Notes under the pieces: model-generated | Told to the model about the DNA's origin: nothing | Database searches by the model: none | The model's input: the letters and a program-made list of their open reading frames with translations, nothing else | Assembly: GCA_020636445.1 (NCBI GenBank) | Contig: JACJXV010000011.1 | Coordinates: 21,978-85,977 of the forward strand | Source: Lewinellaceae bacterium | GTDB taxonomy: Bacteria; Bacteroidota; Bacteroidia; Chitinophagales; Saprospiraceae | Direction of reading: 5' to 3' | Length of the DNA: 64,000 nt | Part shown: piece after piece, positions 53,752 to 62,513 of the stretch | Layout: each line of letters opens with the position of its first letter | How positions within the stretch are numbered: the stretch's first letter is position 1 | Program-made: the position numbers and the translations under genes

Positions 53752-55662
53752 CTACCGCGGTTGTTGATACCACCATAACTCACCATTGTTAAGGGCAAAA
53801 AAGAATTCAGCCCTAAGGATTGTCGCCTCCCCAGAAAAAGGCGATACACTTAGAAGCTGAGGAGCCCCGCTTGGTAAATATACCCTTATCAGATTCTGGC
53901 CAACGAGCAAATACCCATATTGTCCTGATTGTCCAACCGCTATAATGTTATCTAGTGTCGGGTAAGAACCAGCAGGTAATCTTTCCCAATCCTGGGTAGG
54001 TCCAAGCCAACCTTTAAAATATTCTCCTCTGGCTGACAGCACATACAGATAGTCCTGATCACCAAATAAAGCGACTATATCAGCCGGGGTTTCCCTAAAA
54101 ATCACCCATCGATCATCGGTAACATTATAAACCCAAATTTTACCGTTCTCGGCCAGGGCATAGCCACGGCCTTGTACCGAAATAATCTCTTGTATGGAAC
54201 TCCCTACCGGAAAATCAGCCAATGCTTGCCAACTGCTGTTCTGAAAATCATAGCGCCACCCTTCATAAGTTGAGCTGCCTGAGGTTGTCGGTGTAAACAC
54301 GTAGGCAGCGTTATCGATAAGCATAGCTTTTCCACCTCTGCTCCGGCGCCCCGGATAGGGCGGAAGAGATCTCCAGGTTCCCGTGTTTAAGTGATAAGCG
54401 GAAAAGGTTTTACACTCTCCTCCGCATTGCTCCGAAGTGCCCAGGCCCATAAAAAGCCAGTCACCCACCGAGAAAAAAACGCCCCCATCCGCAATCCGGT
54501 CCTCTGCATTTGAAATTTTCACCCAGGACGGCTGGTAAGGTATTACCGCCTTAGTCATCTGTCCGTTGACCGTTACTTGTAAAGGACGAGGCTGCTGTTG
54601 AAGTGCCTGATACAAACTCCCCGAAACCGACAGGGATTGGCGATCCACGTGGACAACCGAAAATATATTTTCCTCCTGACGTACTGTGTTGCGCTGTGGA
54701 TCCGGATGAAAGTTCCGGCCCCGGATAATCAGTCCGGAGAAGTCCCTGGTTACACTTAAAGAGATATCGGTAATTACCGGCGGGTTCAGCCGAAAAAGCC
54801 CCTCAAGTGTTCCCTGGTATCGGCCATTATTGATGGCAATAATGGGTCTATCCCCCGTGAATGCCGATGGAATGATCAGACGGATCATAGCCGTGTCATA
54901 CGCAAGAATCGTCGCTGGTTCACCATCAAAAAACACCTGGGGTACAGCCCCTGGCCAGGCCAAAAAAGTGCCAGCTAATGTGAGGGTATCGCCGAAAGAA
55001 GCTGTAGCAGGGGAGATACCTTGGACATAGGGAAAAAACAAGCGAAAGGGCTGTGCTGCCGTCAGTAGTGTCTGTGAAGACTCAAGCCTTAAATGTACAG
55101 GAACACTGGAACCCCTAATGCCGTTGGGAACAATACAGCGAATTTCGCTGCGGGTAGCGCTGATAATTTTGGATTCCTGCTGATCAAAAAATACTTTCCC
55201 TACCCTCAGATTCGTCGCAATTTGAATAAGCACGGTATCGCCGGGCACCCCAGCCGTCGGGAAAAATCCCAAAATTGGGAGCAAAGGTCCTCCCTGCCCC
55301 AAAAAAGATTCCTGGTTGCCCTCCACTGTCCGGTTAGCACTCACCACATAGGCCATTACACTTATGGGAAAAGATGAAAAAGGACCCAAATAAAAATAGG
55401 TAAACACCCCTGTTGGCCCGGAAAAAGGCCCTAAGGATATTTTTCCTGTTTCGCCTACAATAAAACCATGATCTGTTATTCCGGCTCCCCCAGGTTCAAA
55501 AACCTCTCCCCGCAGTACAACCCCGCTGTCCGGTATCACCTGAGGAGGCAGGGTCCGTACCCGGGGATAATCCCGCGGGGTTAATTCTTCTTTGCGACAG
55601 GCAACAATACTGCCTAACAAGCATAACCAAAACACCCAGTGCAGACTATTAATTCGTCGCAT
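53752..55662 (-). CDS. IPT/TIG and Kelch-repeat lipoprotein
   Basis: A 636-residue outer-surface lipoprotein with lipobox SIVAC (Cys22). Residues about 130-310 contain IPT/TIG-like domains (ILGFFPTAGVPGDTVLIQ, GISPATASFGDTLTLAG, DISLSVTRDFSGLIIRG). The C-terminal half has Kelch-type repeats (LNTGTWRSLPPYPGRRSRGG, WRYDFQNSSWQALADFP, VWIFRETP-type blades) that would form a propeller. Such proteins bind glycans or proteins on the cell surface in Bacteroidota. The gene for a beta-barrel partner ends 10 bases upstream, so they form an operon. Confidence 0.85.
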   Translation of the reverse strand: MRRINSLHWVFWLCLLGSIVACRKEELTPRDYPRVRTLPPQVIPDSGVVLRGEVFEPGGAGITDHGFIVGETGKISLGPFSGPTGVFTYFYLGPFSSFPISVMAYVVSANRTVEGNQESFLGQGGPLLPILGFFPTAGVPGDTVLIQIATNLRVGKVFFDQQESKIISATRSEIRCIVPNGIRGSSVPVHLRLESSQTLLTAAQPFRLFFPYVQGISPATASFGDTLTLAGTFLAWPGAVPQVFFDGEPATILAYDTAMIRLIIPSAFTGDRPIIAINNGRYQGTLEGLFRLNPPVITDISLSVTRDFSGLIIRGRNFHPDPQRNTVRQEENIFSVVHVDRQSLSVSGSLYQALQQQPRPLQVTVNGQMTKAVIPYQPSWVKISNAEDRIADGGVFFSVGDWLFMGLGTSEQCGGECKTFSAYHLNTGTWRSLPPYPGRRSRGGKAMLIDNAAYVFTPTTSGSSTYEGWRYDFQNSSWQALADFPVGSSIQEIISVQGRGYALAENGKIWVYNVTDDRWVIFRETPADIVALFGDQDYLYVLSARGEYFKGWLGPTQDWERLPAGSYPTLDNIIAVGQSGQYGYLLVGQNLIRVYLPSGAPQLLSVSPFSGEATILRAEFFFALNNGELWWYQQPR

Positions 55663-55672
55663 AGCATTAGCA

Positions 55673-56890
55673 TTAGAAAGAGATTCCGGATACGAGTTGC
55701 AGATTCATCGCTACCAGGCGGTTGTCGGGGAAAGAATTCACCACTTTGGAAAACTCCCGCTCCCCGCGAATTTCGGTAAACCAATGGGCCCGCTTAAGGA
55801 TGGGGCGTTGCCAACCTAGCCCAACCCAAAGTCCAGGGTAAAAATCTTCGACCAGCGATTTACTTACTTCAGTGGTTCTGACACCATTAGGCGATTCTTC
55901 CTCTTCCCGGAAAACACTTATTGTGCGGCGATCCATATTGAGACTGATTCCCCCCAGGCCATACCACCGACTGCCATAAGTACCCCACTGATAACGCATC
56001 GCCAAAGGTAGTTTCAGGTACTGCTGCTTTAAGTCAATATCATAGCGCCGCCGAATATTGCCGTCAACCAATTCCCCGGCACCCTGTGTTTTGAAGCGCT
56101 GCCACCATAGCTCACTGATAATAGCAATGCGTTGTGAACTGCGCGGCAAGGTGAGTACTCCCCGAACACCCCCGCTCACGCCTAAGTAGCTGTCAAACGT
56201 AATATTGGTGAACGGCTCTTTGGAAAAGAATTTAAAAAACCGCACCTGTGAAAGTCCGAGTCCGACAACAACGCCGGGCCGAAATCGCAGATAGGGCAAA
56301 TCAGGACCATACTGGCGCAAGGGTAGTTCACGGCAGTTGGCGTAAGCAGCCAGCAGCCGCAGCAGCGCCCGCTCCGTTAAGGCCGTTTGCTCTATTTTGC
56401 TGCGCAAACCAGGGCAATCCGCCAGATACACGAGTAACACACCGCGGTATTCACGGTTTTCGCGGTTCACTTGGGTGCTTACCTCTTTGGCCTTGACCGT
56501 ATTGGTCAGCGCTTTAATCGGGCGCCCCGCACGCGCCAGATAAAATACCTCCTGATGCCGGTATAAAGCGATACCGGCTCCTTCCGCAAGTACTTCGACG
56601 AAACCCGCAAATACCGAATCTTTCGGGGCTGGCATCACGCGGAAGGTGCGCCCATCGTCAAAACCATACCCGCGCAAACTATCCGGTAAAAACTGCTGCA
56701 AAGGGCTGTCGGGTGTTGCACGGAACGAACATCGGTCGGCTGCAGCCCCAAGTACCCGGGCATCGACCCAGCCCGGCAGAGTGTCACCTGCTACCGTAAT
56801 GATGTATCCTGGTTGAAAATCGGCTTGCCCATGCACCAGCATCAGCATGGCTCCCCAGAATAGGGTGCCAAGGAGAATTTTTTTACTCAT
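55673..56890 (-). CDS. Putative outer-membrane beta-barrel protein
   Basis: A 405-residue protein with a signal peptide ending LVHGQ. Residues 25-190 form a soluble domain (FQPGYIITVAGDTLPGWVDA). The last 200 residues alternate hydrophobic and polar positions with repeated RF/RY/YL strands and end in LVAMNLQLVSGISF, as expected for a PorT-type barrel. No specific family recognised. First gene of an operon with the TIG/Kelch lipoprotein, which suggests a surface complex. Confidence 0.7.
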   Translation of the reverse strand: MSKKILLGTLFWGAMLMLVHGQADFQPGYIITVAGDTLPGWVDARVLGAAADRCSFRATPDSPLQQFLPDSLRGYGFDDGRTFRVMPAPKDSVFAGFVEVLAEGAGIALYRHQEVFYLARAGRPIKALTNTVKAKEVSTQVNRENREYRGVLLVYLADCPGLRSKIEQTALTERALLRLLAAYANCRELPLRQYGPDLPYLRFRPGVVVGLGLSQVRFFKFFSKEPFTNITFDSYLGVSGGVRGVLTLPRSSQRIAIISELWWQRFKTQGAGELVDGNIRRRYDIDLKQQYLKLPLAMRYQWGTYGSRWYGLGGISLNMDRRTISVFREEEESPNGVRTTEVSKSLVEDFYPGLWVGLGWQRPILKRAHWFTEIRGEREFSKVVNSFPDNRLVAMNLQLVSGISF

Positions 56891-57051
56891 GAGGTTTACG
56901 TTTTACGCTTCAATATTAGGCTAAAAACAACACTGCCACAAGCGTAAAATTTTCTTTTTGCAGGTAGAACCAGGAGCTGCAACTTCCCGGCAAAATGAGC
57001 CCGGTTGTCACTTGACAGGTAAATGCTGTTCAGGTGCTGTCATGGCCGGTT

Positions 57052-57657
57052 CTAAAACAATTTCCCCTGCACCACTTCCGGCAACAGGCGGAAAGAACGC
57101 CGGTGGTGCGGCGTAATACCATACTGCCGAATAGCCGCGCGATGATCGGCCGTAGGGTAGCCTTTGTTCTGCTGCCACCCGTACTGCGGATGCTTTTCCG
57201 CCAGCGCATGCATGTAAGCATCCCGGTGGGTTTTGGCCAGTATGGAGGCAGCGGCAATCGACTGGTAAATACCGTCCCCTTTAATAACACAGGTATGTGG
57301 GATGCCCGCGTAAGGACGAAAGCGATTGCCATCAATCAACAAAGCGGCCGGAGTGATGGCCAGTTGTTCAACAGCGCGATGCATCGCCAGAAAGGACGCC
57401 TGTAAGATATTGATCTGATCAATCTCCCGGGGATCTACCCGGGCTACGGCCCAGGCCGCTGCCAGGCTTTCCACAACGGCACGGGCTTCATCGCGCCGAG
57501 CTTCGGTCAGCTGTTTGGAATCATTAAGCAGGGGATGGGAAAAGCCTTCCGGCAAAATAACGGCAGCCGCGAATACAGGCCCGGCCAGACAGCCACGACC
57601 GGCTTCGTCGCAGCCCGCTTCAATGATTCCTGCAGTATGAAAGGGTTGTAAGGCCAT
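57052..57657 (-). CDS. rnhB: Ribonuclease HII
   Basis: A 201-residue RNase HII that removes ribonucleotides from DNA and RNA primers. The catalytic Asp-Glu pair is in GCDEAGRGCLAGPV (motif GxDEAGRG), further acidic residues are in LLIDGNRF and KTHRDAYM, and SIAAASILAKTHRD is the family signature. Length is normal. Lies between the beta-barrel gene and the divergent transporter gene. Confidence 0.95.
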   Translation of the reverse strand: MALQPFHTAGIIEAGCDEAGRGCLAGPVFAAAVILPEGFSHPLLNDSKQLTEARRDEARAVVESLAAAWAVARVDPREIDQINILQASFLAMHRAVEQLAITPAALLIDGNRFRPYAGIPHTCVIKGDGIYQSIAAASILAKTHRDAYMHALAEKHPQYGWQQNKGYPTADHRAAIRQYGITPHHRRSFRLLPEVVQGKLF

Positions 57658-57806
57658 GAATCCAGGGATATACCTACAAGTCTACGTTTTTCGTTTCCGA
57701 AATCCAACATCCGCACCCCTTGTTTGTTACGTACCTGAATTTATCCAGAATGGCAAGCCCGCAAGTTGCGGCTGCCTGCACTGGCTGTTAATTGCAATCC
57801 CGACGT

Positions 57807-60050
57807 ATGACCGGCCGTTACCGCATTCTCATTGTTAGTGTTTTCGCCGTGCTGGCGCTGGCCAGTGCGCTGCTCATCCCCCGCCTGCGCTTTTCGTTTG
57901 ATTTCGAGCAATTCTTCCCACAGGATGACCCCGACCTGGAAGTATTCCGCGAGTTCATCCGCGAATTTGAAACCGACGATAATTTCCTGCTCGTTGCCGT
58001 TCGCCGGGAAGGCGGGGTTTTTGAGCAATCCTTCCTCAATCGGTTTCACGATTTTTCCCTGGCGGCCCGCAACCTGCCACATGTGGTGGCCACCCAATCC
58101 CTCACCCAGTTTGGGTATCCCCTGCGCACCCCTTTTGGCATCACGAAGATCCCCGCCATTCATCGCGATGAACCTGCGCGTTATGCTGCCGACCGGGAAC
58201 GCCTCCTCGGAGATCCGCGCTTTGTCCACAACCTCATTACGGCCGATGGTCAGGCTCTCGTCGTTTTTCTAAAAACCGAGGAGGCCATGCAACTCGACCA
58301 GGCCCGGGAACTAATGGTTGGCCTGGATTCGCTGGTACAGCAAAGTGGCTTTACTGATTACCATTATCTCGGCCGCTCCTACTTCCAGCGAGAATTGGTA
58401 GCCATGCAACAGCAGGAAGTAGTGCGCTCCGCTATTATTTCCGGTATCCTGGTAACCCTGCTGCTTTTTTTGATCTTCCGCCGACCCTGGGGCGTTGTCA
58501 TCGCGATGTCCTCCATTTCGCTGGGCCTCCTGCTTTTTCTGGGCCTACTAGCGGCCCTGGGCCGGGAACTGAATGCTATGGCCGCGCTTTACCCCGTGCT
58601 GATGATTATCGTGGGCACCTCGGATGTCATCCACATCATGACGAAATACATCGACGAGCTCCGGGAGGGCTTGTCGCGCCGGGATGCCATCCGCAACACC
58701 ATCCGGGAGATTGGACTCGCCACCTTGTTAACATCCGCTACTACGGCCATTGGCTTTAGTACCCTGCTCAGCAGCCGGGTAGCCCCCATTCGCGATTTTG
58801 GCATCAATGCAGCCATGGGGGTATTGGTCGCCTACCTGACCGTAATCCTGTTCACAACGGCCCTGCTCACCTGGTTCCGCACCGAGCAATTGATTCAGTT
58901 GGGCCAACAGCAGGAACGCTGGCAACGGGCGATGGACGGGCTTTGGCATTTTACGCGGCAACGGGCCGGCGCCCTGGCCTGGGGAGCGGGCCTGGTCATC
59001 CTGCTGTGTGCCTGGGGTATTTCCCGCATAACCACGAATTATGAAATCATCAATAACCTGCCCATTGGGGCAAAGATTACGGAAGACTTTCGCTTTTTCG
59101 AAAAAGAACTGACAGGCTTTCGGCCACTGGAGTTTGCGGTGTATGCACAAAATGAGTACCGGGCCGATGATTACGCTGTGATCCGGGAAATGGACAAACT
59201 GGAGCAGCACCTGCAAGATTTTCCTTTCCTGCGGGGCGTTACCTCGCTCACGGCGGTCTACAAGAGCCTTAACCAAATGAACCAGGGCAATCGCGCCGAT
59301 GCCTATCAGTTGCCACCCGACTCCGCTACGTTTATGCGTTATCAGCGCTTTGCCGACCGCATGCCCGCCCTCCAACCACAGGTGTTGCTTAGCCGCGACG
59401 GAAAGAAAGCCCGAATCACCTCCCGCATTGCCGATATCGGTGCGGACAGCATCAAGTATTTTGGGCAGCAGCTCGACCAATGGATAGCTACCCACCTGGA
59501 TGCCGAAGTGGTGCAGGTCAAGCAAACCGGTACCGGCCTGATTATTGATAAAAATGCTGAGTATATCCGCCGGAGCCTGTTACTGGGTCTCGGGGGGGCC
59601 GTCATTATTATCGGCTTGCTGATGGGAGCACTCTACCGCGACTGGCGGATGCTCCTCGTCGCTATGATCCCTAACTTTTTTCCGCTGATTATCGCCGGAG
59701 CCCTGCTCGGTTTTCTCGGTATTGAACTGGAAGCAACAATCTCCATTGTTTTTTCCGTCATTTTCGGCATTGCGGTAGACGATACCATCCACTTCCTCAG
59801 TCGCTACAAACTGGTGCGCGCTACCGGCGAAGGAGTTGATGCTTCCCTGCGAATTACCTTCCAGGAGACCGGCAAAGCCATCATCCTTACCTCCGTAATC
59901 TTATTCTTTGGCTTCCTGGTGATGCTGTTTTCCGTGCATCCGCCCAGTGTCTATGTGGGCCTGCTGATCAGCACTACGCTGTTCAGCGCGTTGTTGGCCG
60001 ACCTACTACTCATGCCACTGTTGATTCGCTGGTTAGTCCGGGAGGGGTAG
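57807..60050 (+). CDS. MMPL/RND superfamily membrane transporter
   Basis: A 747-residue protein with two repeats of one helix, a periplasmic loop and five helices. The sterol-sensing-like motifs LYPVLMIIVGTSDVIHIMTKY and SIVFSVIFGIAVDDTIHFLS each carry the membrane Asp pair of RND proteins, and each is followed by TGKAIILTSVILFFGF-type helices. This fits the MMPL/HpnN-like group, which moves lipids or hydrophobic compounds from the inner membrane. Start chosen at MTGRYRILIV; a TTG five codons upstream is possible. No adaptor gene is adjacent, as is normal for this group. Confidence 0.88.
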   Translation: MTGRYRILIVSVFAVLALASALLIPRLRFSFDFEQFFPQDDPDLEVFREFIREFETDDNFLLVAVRREGGVFEQSFLNRFHDFSLAARNLPHVVATQSLTQFGYPLRTPFGITKIPAIHRDEPARYAADRERLLGDPRFVHNLITADGQALVVFLKTEEAMQLDQARELMVGLDSLVQQSGFTDYHYLGRSYFQRELVAMQQQEVVRSAIISGILVTLLLFLIFRRPWGVVIAMSSISLGLLLFLGLLAALGRELNAMAALYPVLMIIVGTSDVIHIMTKYIDELREGLSRRDAIRNTIREIGLATLLTSATTAIGFSTLLSSRVAPIRDFGINAAMGVLVAYLTVILFTTALLTWFRTEQLIQLGQQQERWQRAMDGLWHFTRQRAGALAWGAGLVILLCAWGISRITTNYEIINNLPIGAKITEDFRFFEKELTGFRPLEFAVYAQNEYRADDYAVIREMDKLEQHLQDFPFLRGVTSLTAVYKSLNQMNQGNRADAYQLPPDSATFMRYQRFADRMPALQPQVLLSRDGKKARITSRIADIGADSIKYFGQQLDQWIATHLDAEVVQVKQTGTGLIIDKNAEYIRRSLLLGLGGAVIIIGLLMGALYRDWRMLLVAMIPNFFPLIIAGALLGFLGIELEATISIVFSVIFGIAVDDTIHFLSRYKLVRATGEGVDASLRITFQETGKAIILTSVILFFGFLVMLFSVHPPSVYVGLLISTTLFSALLADLLLMPLLIRWLVREG

Positions 60051-60306
60051 TTGCGAAAGGTTTAGAGTCGCCACTAGCTCCGCTCGTGGCTAGTTTAGAG
60101 ACGTGCCTTTCGGCACTGGTTTAGATGGTTTAACAGATTAGCTACACTACACTTGCTCAGTGTAATGCCCACTCCGTTTGTAAGTTTTATTAACTAAACC
60201 CTGATTGCTTTTTTGACAAACGTCTATAGACGCGATCTGAAGATCACCAGGCATCGGGCTGGCGGTAATCCAAAGATTACGGCTAACAAGGGTTTATATA
60301 AACTTT
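60051..60306. other. Intergenic region with one copy of a 100-bp direct repeat
   Basis: Non-coding. From 60192 to 60291 it carries AACTAAACCCTGATTGC, the palindrome CGTCTATAGACG, CGATCTGAAGATC and the hairpin GGTAATCCAAAGATTAC followed by GGCTAACAAG. A closely related copy lies at 62010-62109. Confidence 0.75.
60192..60291. repeat. 100-bp composite REP-like direct repeat, copy 1
   Basis: Shares with 62010-62109 the order AACTAAACCCTGATTGC, a T6 run, CGTCYATAGACG, CGATCTGAAGATC and a hairpin ending CTAACAAGG. The hairpin is GTAATC-CAAA-GATTAC here and CAATCTGAAGATTACC in copy 2. Both copies are followed by an ATAAAC-unit array. Confidence 0.85.
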
Positions 60307-60754
60307 ATAAACCGAGTGAGCAACGCGAACGGCATAAACCCAGCGCAGCGGCATAAACCGAGTGAGCAACGCGAACGGCATAAACCCAGCGCAGCGGCAT
60401 AAACCGAGTGAGCAACGCGAACGACATAAACCCAGCGCAGCGGCATAAACCGAGTGAGCAACGCGAACGACATAAACCCAGCGCAGCGGCATAAACCGAG
60501 TGAGCAACGCGAACGACATAAACCCAGCGCAGCGGCATAAACCGAGTGAGCAACGCGAACGACATAAACCCAGCGCAGCGGCATAAACCGAGTGAGCAAC
60601 GCGAACGACATAAACCCAGCGCAGCGGCATAAACCGAGTGAGCAACGCGAACGACATAAACCCAGCGCAGCGGCATAAACCGAGTGAGCAACGCGAACGA
60701 CATAAACCCAGCGCAGCGGCATAAACCGAGTGAGCAACGCGAACGACATAAACC
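60307..60754. repeat. 46-bp tandem repeat array (ATAAAC-repeat locus 4)
   Basis: Ten 27-bp units (ATAAACCGAGTGAGC continued by AACGCGAACGRC) alternate with nine 19-bp units (ATAAACCCAGCGCAGCGGC). The period is exactly 46 bp and copies are almost identical; the change GGC to GAC marks the third and later units. Because 46 is not a multiple of three, all three minus-strand frames stay open and give spurious Arg/Leu/Ala-rich frames. Confidence 0.95.
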
Positions 60755-60785
60755 AAACTTGCCCAGCCTGCCCGTACGGGTATGG
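60754..60785. repeat. 32-bp inverted repeat, left copy
   Basis: Begins CAAACTTGCCCAGCCTGCC and continues with CGTACGGGTATGG. Its exact reverse complement is at 61960-61991, so the two copies bracket the acidic lipoprotein gene. The inner part CCCGTACGGG is itself a palindrome. A diverged relative lies near 38667-38698. Confidence 0.9.
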
Positions 60786-60947
60786 AGCGAACGCCAGTGA
60801 GCAATATCAGCACATCATCCGCAACAACTCGCCCAAAAATATTCCTCCCCAGAGGTAAGATTTTCTGTTTCCCACGGATATACTCTTGAATACGGTTCGA
60901 ACCCACTAACCCTGGTTGATTTTTTCATTTCTAAAATTGAACGAACC

Positions 60948-61925
60948 ATGAAAACCTTACCCAGAACCTTATTATGGATAGTAGCGCTTGGGCTGGCATT
61001 GACAAGCTGTGAAAAAGAATCCTTTTCCCCTTCTGCAGAAAACAGTACCACCGGCTTTGACTTCAATGGCGATGGATACCCGGAAGTTATACTTGAAATC
61101 CCAGACCTGCCCATTTGGGAATCACACCTGCGGGATCAAAACAACGACGGTCGTCCCGATGCGCTGGCGTTAGGTACTGCCGGCGGCGCGCGCCTGGGCC
61201 CCCCCTGGAATGTGGATGATGACCGGGGCCCGGGAGGTAGCGCCGAATTAGAGGCTGTGGTATTTGTAGAATGGCTCCCATTGGATCTACCCCAAACGAT
61301 TGATCTCGATCGGGATGGCGACCCTGACCTCGTTTTGTTTGCAGCGGCAGCGGATGACCCCTCCCGCATTGATATTGACGGCGATGGCGAAGAAGAACTG
61401 ATTCAGGACGACCCAACTCTTGCTGCTGGTAAATCCAAAGGCGAAAGCCTGGACAAAGATGATGATCCCGACAAAATCACCCTGGGTAGTAAAGGCGGCG
61501 CCACCCGCCAGCCCAATGAAGATGTTGATGGCGACCAGGAACAGGAAATTGTCATCGAAGACCCAACCGTCGATCCGGACGATACCAAAGGAATCGATCT
61601 GGATGGGGATGGGGATACCGACATTGTGGTGATCGGCACAAAAAAGGCCAAGCGCAGTGGCAATGCCGATGTTAATGGTGATGGTAACCCTGACATCATC
61701 CTGGAGGATTCCACCCTGGATTCTCCCAAAGCCAAAGCGATTGACCTGAACGGTGATGGTAAACCAGATGGCGTCGTAGTGGGTACTGGCGATGGCGGAG
61801 TTCGCGACAAAGATGCCGATATCGATGGCGATGGCGAACCGGAAATTATCATCCGGGGCTGTAAACGCGAAGGCAAAGTCGACCTGGATGGCGACGGTGA
61901 CCCCGATGTGATTTACTTGAAATGA
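60948..61925 (+). CDS. Aspartate-rich lipoprotein with EF-hand/dockerin-like calcium loops
   Basis: A 325-residue lipoprotein (lipobox ALTSC, Cys21) made of about eleven repeats of roughly 25-35 residues. Each contains a DxDxDG loop, such as FDFNGDGYPEVIL, IDLDGDGDTDIVVIG, ADVNGDGNPDIILED and VDLDGDGDPDVIYL. Such loops bind Ca2+ in EF-hand-like and FG-GAP-like proteins. Between repeats are linkers with EDPTVDPDDTK-like acidic strings. The protein is likely a calcium-binding surface protein; partner unknown. The gene sits in a 1.8-kb unit between direct repeats and inverted repeats, which suggests it could be lost or exchanged by recombination. Confidence 0.8.
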   Translation: MKTLPRTLLWIVALGLALTSCEKESFSPSAENSTTGFDFNGDGYPEVILEIPDLPIWESHLRDQNNDGRPDALALGTAGGARLGPPWNVDDDRGPGGSAELEAVVFVEWLPLDLPQTIDLDRDGDPDLVLFAAAADDPSRIDIDGDGEEELIQDDPTLAAGKSKGESLDKDDDPDKITLGSKGGATRQPNEDVDGDQEQEIVIEDPTVDPDDTKGIDLDGDGDTDIVVIGTKKAKRSGNADVNGDGNPDIILEDSTLDSPKAKAIDLNGDGKPDGVVVGTGDGGVRDKDADIDGDGEPEIIIRGCKREGKVDLDGDGDPDVIYLK

Positions 61926-61959
61926 CTTCTTGGGTTTATGAAGTTTATGACCGCTTCGC

Positions 61960-61991
61960 CCATACCCGTACGGGCAGGCTGGGCAAGTTTG
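61960..61991. repeat. 32-bp inverted repeat, right copy
   Basis: Exact reverse complement of 60754-60785, starting CCATACCCGTACGGGC, 34 bp after the acidic lipoprotein stop. It may also act as the transcript end. Confidence 0.9.
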
Positions 61992-62009
61992 TTTTATGAG
62001 GATTATCCA

Positions 62010-62109
62010 AACTAAACCCTGATTGCTTTTTTGGCAAACGTCCATAGACGCGATCTGAAGATCGCAAGGCATCGGGTTTTCGGCAATCTGAAGATTACCT
62101 CTAACAAGG
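62010..62109. repeat. 100-bp composite REP-like direct repeat, copy 2
   Basis: Same module order as 60192-60291: AACTAAACCCTGATTGC, T6, CGTCCATAGACG, CGATCTGAAGATCGC and hairpin GGCAATCTGAAGATTACC then TCTAACAAGG. The spacing to copy 1 is 1818 bp. Confidence 0.85.
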
Positions 62110-62141
62110 CTTATGGAGTTAATGAGGTCTATATAAACTTC

Positions 62142-62513
62142 ATAAACCGAGCGAACGTCAGTGAGCGATATAAACCGAGTGAGCAACGCGAACTTCATAA
62201 ACCGAGCGAACGTCAGTGAGCGATATAAACCGAGTGAGCAACGCGAACGGCATAAACCGAGCGAACGCAGTGAGCGATATAAACCGAGTGAGCAACGCGA
62301 ACGGCATAAACCGAGCGAACGCAGTGAGCGATATAAACCGAGTGAGCAACGCGAACGGCATAAACCGAGCGAACGCAGTGAGCGATATAAACCGAGTGAG
62401 CAACGCGAACGGCATAAACCGAGCGAACGCAGTGAGCGATATAAACCGAGTGAGCAACGCGAACGGCATAAACCGAGCGAACGCAGTGAGCGGCATAAAC
62501 CTAACGAAGTAGC
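62142..62513. repeat. Alternating 27-bp ATAAAC-unit array (locus 5)
   Basis: Thirteen units. Type B (ATAAACCGAGCGAACG then CAGTGAGCGAT, 27-28 bp; seven copies) alternates with type A (ATAAACCGAGTGAGC then AACGCGAACGGC, 27 bp; six copies), all in the same orientation, closed by ATAAACCTAACGAAGTAGC. Both 27-bp units keep reading frames open on both strands; these frames are not genes. Confidence 0.95.

Noticed and set aside
60283..60906. Long minus-strand frames (up to 207 codons) with repeated MPLRWVY/LLTRF blocks
   Set aside because: They are translations of the 46-bp tandem array in all three frames, have no start context or domain, and change with unit phase; the array is non-coding repeat DNA.
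60307..62513. CRISPR array
   Set aside because: The intervening units are as conserved as the repeats themselves, there are no unique spacers, and no cas genes are in the window.
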